NCBI RefSeq assembly: GCF_000004075.3
Contig: NC_026661.2
Span: forward strand, 17,698,307-17,762,306
Length of the DNA: 64,000 bases
Source of the DNA: Cucumis sativus
Lineage: Eukaryota > Streptophyta > Magnoliopsida > Cucurbitales > Cucurbitaceae
Direction: 5' to 3'
Shown here: positions 1-10,864 of the stretch, piece by piece
Numbering within the stretch: the first letter of the stretch is position 1
Layout of the letters: every line of letters starts with the position of its first letter
Made by a program: the position numbers and the translations under genes
The notes under the pieces: model-generated
Databases searched by the model: none
The model's input: only the letters and a program-made list of their open reading frames with translations
What the model was told of the DNA's origin: nothing

Positions 1-650
1 ACCTTTTCCAAAACTACTATCTTTCAGCTTTCAAAACTTTGCTTAAACAGTAGCAAACAGATAACTAAACACAAAAGCTTAGGAGACTGAAGTGCGTATA
101 AGCTTAATTTTCAAGAACCCAAAACTAAAAATAAAATAGTTATCAAAAGGAGACTAAGTTTTTCAACTTAGAGGTTACAAGTTCTTGTTTTCTTTCATGT
201 TCTTAAGTTTAGCCAACAGGAATTTCAGGTTCCTTCAAGTTTTAGTCTGAGATATAATTTCACTTTCAATTCAACTTAGAATGACCAGGAATCCCAAGTT
301 CTTATCCAAAAACAGCCTAGAACAAGCCAAATCTAACTTCCATCATCAAGTATAATAACAAAAAAGAAAAACAGGGGAAACAAATCATTTCCAGTGTTCT
401 CTGTAGTACTAGAAGAGATTTGAATATTACACAACTCAAGTTCATAAAGTTAACAAGAACCAACATACAACTCAAGAAGCCAAAAGAAACAAACCCCAAA
501 TCCTAGTACCAACAGAGTAACCTAATCCCTAAAAAGTTGAAAACAAATTCAAATTTGCATCCAAGTCCCAGATCCCAAAAACAGAAACTTCAATGAGTCC
601 AACAATTTCCAATAAAACCCAAATCAAATCTGAAAAACATAAGAAAAAAA

Positions 651-671
651 GAAGAAGAAGAAGAAGAAGAA
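651..671. repeat. GAA microsatellite
   Basis: Short GAA-type trinucleotide run inside the purine-rich segment next to the putative leader exon. Confidence 0.8.
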
Positions 672-680
672 AGAAGAAAC

Positions 681-890
681 TTACAGAAGAGGGAATAATA
701 ATGGAAGAGAGTAAATGGGATGGTTGTTTGAGCTACATTAGAGGCAAAAAAGGGGAAGGAGAAGAGAATCTGAATGAGATGGAAGAAGAAGGATTAAGAA
801 ATTGTAATGAAGCTTGTTATGTGCTCTACCTTCCATGTTCCTTCCCCCTTTTGCTTTTTTAGCTCAAACTTTTGGATTTAGAGAAATATT
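681..890 (-). other. Possible untranslated first exon of a minus-strand gene
   Basis: Read on the minus strand, a TATA-like stretch (rc of 916-930) lies ahead of a pyrimidine-rich leader. A donor-like GTAAG follows at about 680. The leader holds a short open frame of about 32 codons, starting MEGRAHNKL, which could be an upstream ORF. The rest of the gene would lie left of the window, making 1-680 an intron. No protein family is recognisable, so this is inference only. Confidence 0.3.
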
Positions 891-899
891 GGGTTTTCA

Positions 900-3800
900 A
901 GTATTCTTCTTTTCCTTCTCTCTCTATACATCTTCACATGGACACTTGGGAAATTCTAAGAACAACAACTTTTTCTAACTACAAACTTTAGAGATTGAAA
1001 GGAAGATGAAATAAATAATGCAAAGGGTCAAATTATGTCCAAAAAAAAAAGAAAAGAAAAGCAAAGGGCAATTAATTTAATCTTGTTGCCTTATCTCTTT
1101 AGTGTAGAGGTGGTGGGAGGCGGAATTTAGCGGCCCCAAGTACTTGTTCTTCTAATACTCACGGTGTGATATTAAATATCAAAGCTCACATATTCATCCA
1201 CTACAAAATATAAAAATGAGTCCTATTTCATTACTTTAAAAATTGTTTACCTAAATTATTCAATTATACTTACACATGGATTTTGAAGTTAAAATGGAGA
1301 AAAGAATAAATTTCATTGCCAAAAAAGAAAGACATCATTTCCTATCAAATAAATTGATTTGTTACCAAATGGAGGTTTAAGATTCCACTGAATTAAATGT
1401 AATTTTTTTTGTTAATCATAATAAATATTCCACTTCTTCAAAATAATTAATGTCATTGGATAAATAAATAAAGGTCAGCTCATTAATTAATAATTAATTA
1501 TAGCTTTATTAATGAATTTTAGTTGATTCACATCACGTCCAACTCTCTTTGTAATTTCTACATTTACTTTCACATTCAAGGAAAAACAATAAGTTATATT
1601 ATACATTTTTCTTTTTAACATTCTTAACACAATTTATTCATAGCTTTTAATAAACATGACAATAAAATAAACACCATTAGAAGCTTACTACCTATCATTC
1701 ATGATTTATCCATAATTAGATATACCATTATAAAACTCCATTTACTTTAAATTACAAATTATAATATTTGGATGGTAAGTTTATAATTGAAAATTTGTCA
1801 AAAATAGTAAAATTGATATAATCCAAAACTTTGCTATAGTTGGTAAATATTTTAATATATTTTGGTATTTTAAAAAATGCACTATGATAATATTAAATTT
1901 TCATCAATTTAGGGCACTATTAGTGAGTATGAATTGTGATGATTACTAATACTAACCATAGTTTATAAAAGTTTCCGCAACTTAGGGCACTATTAGTGCA
2001 TCACTTTTTTCAATAACATTGATTGATAAACAAACTTTAATTTTGCAAAAGTTTTTTCTTTTCCTTTTTGGAAAAACAAATAATTACTCACTTTTTTAAA
2101 AAACAATTATCATAATATATTTAAAATTGGATTGAGACTGACATTCAGCCAAGAATAAAGAAAACAAAAATCCACCCCATATAAATAATTATAAATGTTT
2201 CTCTAATTCATATATATATATATATATCAATTATTGTACCACATCACTAATAATTATCCAATGAGCCCTTTTATATAAAAAATTATCTTCAACAACCTCC
2301 TTTAATCAATCGAGTAATATAAGAGACAAATTAAATAAATAAAACTAACATAAACTCAACTTTAGTTCAATTAAATATGACATATACTTTGGTTTAAATC
2401 CTCTCTCTCATATGCTGTCCAACTCCATATGCATAAAATGTCTTTTTCAATTTTTAAACACTAATTATATCTTATATGAAATTTTATATAAGAAAAAACA
2501 CTATATAATAAATACACTAAAAAATGTTAAAAAAATATTTGGATGTTTCACTTGTATTTCGATATCATTCCCTGCATTTGCATTTGCATTTGTAGCAATA
2601 AAGAAATAAGTGACTTTTATGGAGTAAATATGTAAATTTAAAAATTGTATTAAAAAAACAAAAATAAAAAATAAAAAATAAAAAGTAATATTATTAGATA
2701 AAAATTGAGAGAGGAAGTTTGCGAGTTTGGTTGCATTTTTTTAAAAATACATTTGTTAGATAACAAACGAGGGTTAGAAAATAAGTTAAAGTTTCACGTC
2801 AGATACATTTTTTTTATTAAAAAAATCAAATTACCTTCCTTAAATTTGATATTTGAAGAAATAAAATTATTAAAATTTATGAATAAATCTTATATTTAAA
2901 AAAAGAAAATCATTAATGTTGGGAATAAAATCTAATATTGGAGTAATTTATAATTTTTTTTATATATTTGGGAAAAGAAATATATTTTTTTGGTAATAAA
3001 ATTATTGATACTTGAATTAAAAAATATTTCGTAAAAATAGTTGTAATTTGCAAGAATCAATATTGACCTAGCGATTTTGGGTGGAAGCACAACCACTACA
3101 TAAAATCACAATTAAGTTAAAATAAAACATTATTTAATATATATTTATTATACTTTGACACTTTGAAATTAATATTTAAATAAAATAATCGATAAATGTG
3201 AGATGCTCGTGGCTGCCCTTAATAAACTCACCTCTGATTTTATACAATGTATTTGAACATCACTCGACTTCTAATAGTTTCTATTCTATTCATAAATTTT
3301 AAAATTGGCTTCCAATCAATCTTTAAAATTTAAAATTACTTTTATTTTAGTCAATTCATTGTGTATAACGTATTAATATACGCATAAAATCATATAGTCA
3401 AAGTCTAATCAACATATACTGTTTAACAAATAAACTTTACCTCTACATACAAATCAAACAAAAATTTTGTAAATCCAACCCGTGATTTTGTGATGAACCA
3501 ATTGAAATCTAAGTTTAAAATTTGATTAATATAGCTTTATATTTTACGATTTGTTCGATTTTATTATATACATTTTTAAATTTTAATTGATGTATTTTCA
3601 ATATATTTTTAAATTATTTTTTTTGAAATTGATTGAATAATAATAATTTTTTATAAAAGAACAAAATACGTGAATATATTTTGAAATTTATAGAGAAAAA
3701 TGTCAAATTAAAAGTGTATGTGACTAAATATAAGATATATTAAAAAAAAAAAAAGAAAGTGAAGGCGCCACGGTGGCAAAAGAAACCACTGTCGGCACAG

Positions 3801-4257
3801 CTGGCAAGTGTCGGCACCGACACCACAAAAACTAAGTGCCACCTCATTCATTTTGAAATTTTAACTACATTTTTTTTATCTAGTCGGATTTTGTTTTAAA
3901 AAATAATTTCATGTCATTTTAGATTCGAAAATGCTTTAATAACTCACCTAGATTTTGAATTGGAATTTATCCTCCCCATCCATATATTAACTGTTCTTTA
4001 AGATTAGTTCATCATAGATACAAGTTTTCAACATGGAAGCAAATAACCTTTTCTAAAAAAAATATAATTCCAAAATGATTATATACCTTTTAAGAAACTT
4101 CTCCCAATTCACCAAATTGAACATTTTTCATTCACTTTTCATGGCTAATGAAAGTGCTTTCTGTACTGCTTATATGGTGTAACCCACCCCTCCCAAAAAA
4201 CATCTACAAGAACTTTAAGTTGACAAAACAAGTCTAACTAAAGAGCAACTAAGTACA
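900..4257. other. Gene-poor AT-rich intergenic region
   Basis: No open frame here has recognisable protein character. It contains an (AT)n run at about 2210-2227, many homopolymer A/T tracts, and a short GC-richer island at about 3765-3835. I see no supported gene. Confidence 0.6.
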
Positions 4258-4297
4258 GAGTTATAACACCATCAGGAGTGAACCCATATTCTCTACT

Positions 4298-7200
4298 TCA
4301 ATTTTGTTTGTTGAACTTCTTTCTCTTACTTGGAGGGGGAACACCTCCAGGGTCCAGAGATGTAGTCTTCTCCAGTTCTGGTTGAGAAGTAGCTTGAATT
4401 GAATCCGAAACTCTCAAACCCTTCGGGATCACAATCACATCCTTTAACTTCTCCAACATTTCAAAAGCATCATGATTCCCATTCTTGTACTGCACAACTT
4501 TCAGAGCTAAATAATTAAGTACTGTTATGTTGAGCTCACATAAAAAATAAAATAAATAAAGAGAGAAAAAACACGAACACGCAACGAACACACACCTAGC
4601 TGCTTATACCAATATAGATATTATTCTAACTCTATATGCCTTGTCATTTTCTTGCGTAATTGGAACGAATAAAATTGCGACCCAAATACTCTCTTGCTAA
4701 TAGTTTTCAAAAGTGGCCCTTGATAATATGCAACATTTATAACCACTAAACAACAATTGCTTAAAGATAACAAAGTCCACAACTTAAAAAAGTCTGACAC
4801 ATGACACCATTTAGAAATGGACATAACACAACATAGACCATTAAAAATGGCAACAAATCATTTTCAGAAACTAATAAATGTACATTAACAACATAAAATG
4901 CTCGATCACATCATATTCTTAAGAATATTTTGGCATACTAAGACCCTATTTCAACAAGATTATTTTGTTAAATCACTATTTAGTTTTCTCACATCACATT
5001 TCCCATCTCCAGTTATGTCTTTGGACTTGATACATATAACCCAAGAAAACTGTTGTGTTATTCTTGTAGCAATCATTGTAACCTTAACATTTACTACTAA
5101 CAAACATTTAAATCTTGTCATTCCTAAGGTTTAATGGGCTACCTTAAATAACGGCAATTCTTAAGCATTGATATTCTTCAAACTTTAGTAAGAATTGTCC
5201 CAAAATACAACATTCTTTGTTGCAACAGAGCAATCTAGCTTCTTCCTCACTTTTACATTAGAAGAGGGATCTAGCTTCTTCTTCTTTTTATCTGTGTCCA
5301 AACTTGCATGTACCTCGACTATGTTTATCATACAACTGCAGACCCTACTATATGGTTGCTTAAGAAACTCACTAAATCCTAGGTCAATGGACATCCTTTT
5401 CCACCAGGACTGTAAGGTCTGATGACTTTCTACCCATCAGATAAGAGAATTACAAACCTGGAAGTGGCTCTTTAGCAACACTGGAAACTGGACAGTTCTT
5501 TGAGTAATATCGTTCATGATACACTGGAATTTACTTCAACATTTTTTTTTTTTTGAGTAACATCGTTCTAAGGGAAACCCGGAGTTGGTTTGGAAGGCTA
5601 AAATCTCTGGAAAAGTGAAGATTTTCATATTAACTCTTCTGCTGGGTGAGTTTAACATGGCTAACAAAATGCAAAGCAGGAACCCCCTGCCTTGCTTATT
5701 CACCTCTCTAGGTGTACCTTGTACCATGGTAATGAGGAATGCCATTTCTCTCCATGTTTGTGGGAAAGACTACTGAGGAAATCCAATATGCGTTGGGTCT
5801 TCAATATCAATGTGCAAGAAAAAGTAGAGCAATTTATTGGTTACAACATCGGAAGGCATTTTTGGAAAGTTCGGAAAAATCGAAACCATAGAATTCCTTT
5901 TATAGCAAGGAGGGTTGTTGCTTTATTGGAAAGAGATTAGGATTTTGAGTTCTACGATTAATGATCCCTTCTTTTGTAGGCAGGTCATGAAATACTATCT
6001 TTCTAATTCTTATGACCAAGCTCAGGCGCTCTTTTACGAATTTAGAGCTCTTTAGGAGATTTCTTATGTACATTTTTATTCTATAAACACAAAGCTTCTT
6101 TGTTTCCTTTCCCAAGCAAAAATGTAAAGAAGAGAAACGTCCATGCAGATCTAATAGCTATGGCACCACAAGTGAAATTTGATATACGTACTGCTTCGTA
6201 TCGGTCAAGAGCGTTCTCCAATTTCTGAGTAAGAACTCGATTTTCTTCAGCTAGTTCTTCAATCTGCACATAAGCAAATAGTTGTTAAAATAAAACAGTT
6301 CTTTAATGAACTCAAGTTGGCCCTCATGAAAGCTTGAAGAAAAGAATGAGAAGATGGAAATGACTTGTAAAACCTTCTTCTGGGATGCTATATACATGCT
6401 CTTGTAATTCATTTCAGGTGTAGGTATCGTTTCCAACGGGAAGGATCTTTTAATAACCTGTTGATTTTCACTAATTAATGAGCATAATCATTCCACTTAA
6501 AAACACAACAGAAAAACAAATGCTCTATACCTCGGTCTTTATTGAGTCTAAAGTATGGCCATGTGCTTCAAATAGGTTCACAATATAGTCAAGTTTCCCT
6601 TCAAGTTTCCTTTCCTTCACCATTAACTCTGGGCTATCTTTCTCTTGTTTGAGAGGTGGCAAACTTTTCTCGTGGTTAGTCGGCAACTCATCTTCTTCAT
6701 CACTTTCACTAAGAGTAATCTCTTCAATGACATTCTGTATTTTGAGGTTACGAGGTGTAGAATTTTGGATACGTTCAGAGCGACGGATAGAGAACCTATT
6801 CACTTTCCTTTTAGAAGTACTTTGGCTGGTCAATGGTGATTTTATCTTGTTCAAGGATATATTGGTACTTTCTGGTCTCTCAGAGGCAGTCATTGTGCTT
6901 TCTTGTGCTGCTTCTGTGATCTGCAAAAACAAATCATCTTTTCAGGCTTTGATTTTATAGTGTACAACACCAGCAGATAAATTCGAAACTTATAATTCAT
7001 TCTACCACTTCTACGGTTTCAAATTTTACTCGAAAGAAGGAAAGGTCACACAGACAAAAAAAAAAAAAAAAAACTTGAAGTGAGCTAGAAAACATTAAGA
7101 CTGGATGAACACATTGAACCTTTTTAACTCAACACAATTTGATATCACAAATTGATGCAGAAATAAAACGCCAATAAATTATCAATAAACAAAAATACAT

Positions 7201-8602
7201 TAATTAAAGGCATTGTAGCAGCCTAGGACCACAAGTGAAGAACAGAATATACATGAAGATGTCCCAATTAAACAGAAGTACGTAATAAGAGCACCAATCA
7301 CAAGCGCACAACCAACTCAGGGACTGGAATAGGAAAAGTATGTGAACGAACTCCATTTTTTAGTGATAAAAAAAGAGAGAAAATTTCCATAAAAGTAATT
7401 TGTCTCAAAAAGAAGAACTGAGCACAACTTCCTCTAGCATTGCCCACAAATTTGAGCATTGAGCAACAGAGACGCCAAAACTCAAAAGCAGGCTATTGAT
7501 GCAACATGCTTCAACAGGCGGTCTAAATCCTTATAAGCAGGCTATTGATGCAACATGCTTCAACAGGCGGTCTAAATCCTTATAAGCAGGCTATTGATGC
7601 AACATCCTTCAACAAAGGTTTTAGTTGTTTAGGCGTTTTGAATTACATCACTCAAGAATCAAGGAACGTTCATCAGAAATGTGATGCTTTCATAAAAAAT
7701 GCTCCACTCAAACTTGTTCCAATCTACACACAAAACGCAAAATCCCCACAAAAACAATCCAGTTTGGAGATACCATTCTAAGGGTTTCAAGCTCTTGAAT
7801 TTAACTTAGGTCTCATTTTATAACCATTTGGCTTTTGGTTTTTGAAGGCTAAGCCAACTCCCTCCCAATTTGTCACAATGACTGGATTCTTTCAAATTTT
7901 CAAAAAAAGAAAAAATAATAATGAAACTACTTTTTTTACTGTTCAAAATTTAATTTTTTTTTTGAAACATTAGTAAAAAAATATATAATAATGCAAGAAA
8001 TTGAGCGGTCACTTAATTTTCAAAACTTAAATCCCAAAAAACCAAATGGTTACCATACAAGGTTTTAATAACTTAAATCCCTTATTCAACCTCAACGAGT
8101 CTGAAGTAGGCAAAACCTCCTCATGATAAGTGAGATAGATAGCTAATGTGCATGATGCAAAAGAAATTAGGAACCATGAAGCAAATAAGTGAACTATAAA
8201 AAAAAAAAAGTTTGGAATGCGACAAAGTCCTCCCATTGACTGGCTAGATAAGAAGAAGACAACATGTTTATAAACAAGGGGCAGTTACAACTTAAAATTT
8301 TACAAGGAAAAGATCATTAGGAGATGATTACTTTCATGTTATAATCCATCTTGAAATATTCACCACTGCAAGAATAATCAACCTAAAAAGCAAAAAATAA
8401 TTACAAAATACATATCTGAAGACGTAAAACTAGTTTTCTATTAACAACTTCAAATTTAAACAGCTAATTCTAAAAAAACAAACAGATTAAGAGTTAGAAA
8501 CAAAAATGAATGCAAGAAACAGCACAAGAATGTGAGTTAAAATCACGTTACCAATGCAGCATTTGCCTCGGATTTTGCAGCCTGAGATTGTTTCTTCCTC
8601 AT
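4298..8602 (-). CDS. Uncharacterised basic coiled-coil protein (multi-exon gene)
   Basis: I propose eight exons on the minus strand: 8552-8602, 8332-8382, 6531-6920, 6374-6457, 6192-6263, 5458-5497, 5251-5318 and 4298-4489. They sum to 948 bp (315 aa) with consistent phases. The first five are well supported by splice sites and frame; the last three junctions are less certain. The start at 8602 gives a Lys/Gln/Ala-rich N-terminus (MRKKQSQAAKSEANAAL). A Ser/Lys/Arg-rich segment with RRSERIQ and an acidic SESDEEDE patch follows, then a predicted coiled coil (IEELAEENRVLTQKLENAL, about residues 193-211). The C-terminus is basic and Pro-rich, ending PPPSKRKKFNKQN and resembling a nuclear localisation signal. 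I infer a nuclear protein but do not recognise the family. Its long introns hold a 49-bp tandem repeat, a MITE and a LINE relic in the opposite orientation. Confidence 0.65.
5575..6060 (+). mobile_element. LINE (non-LTR retrotransposon) 3'-end relic
   Basis: The plus-strand translation from about 5586 reads VWKAKISGKVKIFILTLL followed by a degenerate cysteine region. This is the pattern of the zf-RVT domain at the end of plant LINE reverse transcriptases. A frame change near 5700 leads to further LINE-like C-terminal sequence (HFWKVRKNRNHRI), then a stop. The relic is frameshifted and lies in an intron of the minus-strand coiled-coil gene, in the antisense direction. It is a dead copy. Confidence 0.75.
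7485..7610. repeat. 49-bp tandem repeat, about 2.5 copies
   Basis: The word GCAGGCTATTGATGCAACAT begins at 7488 and 7537 and recurs at 7586 with one mismatch, giving an exact 49-bp period. The first two units are nearly identical; the third decays after about 25 bp. It lies in intron 2 of the coiled-coil gene. Confidence 0.95.
7818..8055. mobile_element. hAT-like MITE candidate
   Basis: The left end, with TAACCATTTGG then TTTTGGTTTTTGAA, is repeated inverted at the right end (AATTTTCAAAACTT then CCAAATGGTTACC). The element is about 240 bp with no coding capacity. Assignment to hAT is from general experience with such termini; no clean target-site duplication is visible. Confidence 0.45.
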
Positions 8603-10760
8603 TTTATGGACGTAAAGAGAAACCCTTTTGAAAAAAAGAAAAAAAAAAGATCAAAACATTAAAAATTCCCACCAGTGTTTACGTTTCAATCGAATGGGAA
8701 CAACCCCAATTGAGAAATTGGGAAAAAGGAGTAGGAGGGCTAATTTATTACGGAGGATTTACAAAACCCATTTCGATTATGATCCCATTTATTTATTACA
8801 GAAGAGAATAAAAAAGAGCGTCATTAAGAACCCCTTTGCTGAAAATGGAATCTTCAAATTTCAGAAGGTCTGAGCATTTGGAGCTCACAATTATGGTGCC
8901 TCCAACTCCATCAATATTATTCCCTTCAAATTTTTGGGTGGGTTTTTGTTTGAAGAAATAAATAGAAAAGAGTTTTGTGATTAATTAAGAAAATTACTGA
9001 TTATGAATTATCAATGGGATAAATTTTGGAAACGGTGAGAAACGTTTTTTCATGTGAAAACTCTTTCCCAACTTACTTCACTGTTCTTAGGTAATCTTTT
9101 CAAATCTCCGTTAATTATTATATCTTTCCAAAATTTCTCCCTATTTAGTTATCTTTGCTAAATTATAATGTAATTTTTCAAATATTTAACGTAAATTTCT
9201 GTTTTCATAGCCAAAATTTCAAATGGGTTTTCAATAATGAAAATAAGTTTTTTCAAATCGATTAACAATTTTAAAATTTGAATTTACTTTCCCCAAATAT
9301 GGGTGTGTAACATGGTGAGATATACGAGAAGGCCCCAAAGAAGATAAATTATATATATAAAAAAAAAACAATTTAATATCGCTCGAAATGGAAGGAAGAA
9401 GAAAATATTTGAGCGAGGTTTTTAAAAACGATTTCAAAAGGTAAAACTCTTGGATTTAAAGTTTTACTTTTCTATGTTTAATGAATTGCTCGATAATATA
9501 ATGATTCTCTCCTAATCTCAATGTTGAATACATAGAAATACGAAATTACCTTTCAAATGGACACAAATTTAACATTATAATCATATTATAACAACTAAGA
9601 TTTGGTAGTTAAGGAAAGATATATGTTGAAGCTTTATAAAAATATTCATCCAAAATTCCAACCGTTTTTAAAATCTTTCTAAATTTTATACCAAATCGTA
9701 ACCAATTGTTTTAAAATTGTATTTAGATTTTTTTAAAAAAATTGGTTAAAATTTAAAAAATTTCAAGTTTTCTTCAAATTTTGTATCATTTTTTAACACA
9801 ATTTCTTAAATCTTTAGCCTAATTAATGTGTTTCATAATTATATAAACTTTCAAATAAATTTTCAACAACGTTTTTATATAAAATTTGGGAAACTTACTG
9901 TAGAAAATTTAACGAGAATAAAATTGTACTACAAAAATCCAAAATTATCATTTTTTTTAGGTTATTTCATACAATTTTGCCCTAAACTGAGTTGCATATC
10001 ATTTTTATTTTCAAATGTGTGTCATCTACGTAGTTTACCAATTATTTTTTAATATTTGATTTGATAAAAAAGATTGGTTAAAATTTAGTGGGAGACGTGG
10101 GAAGATTTGTAAAATGGTAGAATCAAGGTCATTGGGGCAACGAATTTTTTAATTAACCCTATTCTTCCCTGGCCCCTCTCAATCGATTAATCATTGTGGT
10201 TTTGAAATTTAGAGAAAAAAAAGGGTAATTTTTGTCCATAAGATTTTTTCATTTTTTCATTGCATTATTTTTTTATACATTTTATAAATACTTTAGTTGA
10301 ATTAAATAAAATATAATTGAGAGATAGTAAAAAATTTTTTAAAAATTTTAAAAAATTTAATGGGCCCATTTCTACCTTTAAAATTTATAAATATTTTACT
10401 ATTTTTAAAAATGACTTTTAAAGTCCTCTTTTACCTCATTTCTTTAGAAATTCAAACTAATTTTCCTATTGATCCTTCGTCTCTTAATCCCCTATTATCC
10501 ATAATTAATATGTATTAGTTTAGTTGGGATTGGGTGGCCAAAGTTATACAAAAAATTATTGCCACAGTTCCAACAGCACTTACAACTTTTTATGTCAAAT
10601 AATTAAAAAATAGCAACACTGAATTGATTTTTTTTACCCAAAAATATAGTGTATAAAAGCAAATAAACAAAAAAAAAAAACTTATTAATTAAAAAAAATA
10701 AAAGAATAAGGTATATCTGTGTAGACAACTATAAATTAATAAAACAATACAGAACCTACC
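8603..10760. other. Intergenic region between two minus-strand genes
   Basis: AT-rich promoter and intergenic DNA upstream of the coiled-coil gene and downstream of the GT47 gene. Small open frames here (for example 8628-8873) have no protein-like features. I see no supported gene. Confidence 0.6.
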
Positions 10761-10864
10761 TCTATACAAAGAAACTCTGCTCACTAAAACCATTTTCAAA
10801 AATATGAAATTAGAATTACACTAAAACTTCGCACCACCTTCTTCTTAGAGAAGAATGAAAAAAA

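Noticed and set aside
593-862. 89-codon plus-strand open frame rich in Lys/Arg/Glu
   Set aside because: It is the translation of a GAA/purine tract plus the opposite strand of a pyrimidine-rich leader. There is no domain or codon signature.
5585-5940. Two overlapping plus-strand open frames that could be a small gene
   Set aside because: The sequence matches the zf-RVT region of LINE elements with a frameshift, so it is a transposon relic.
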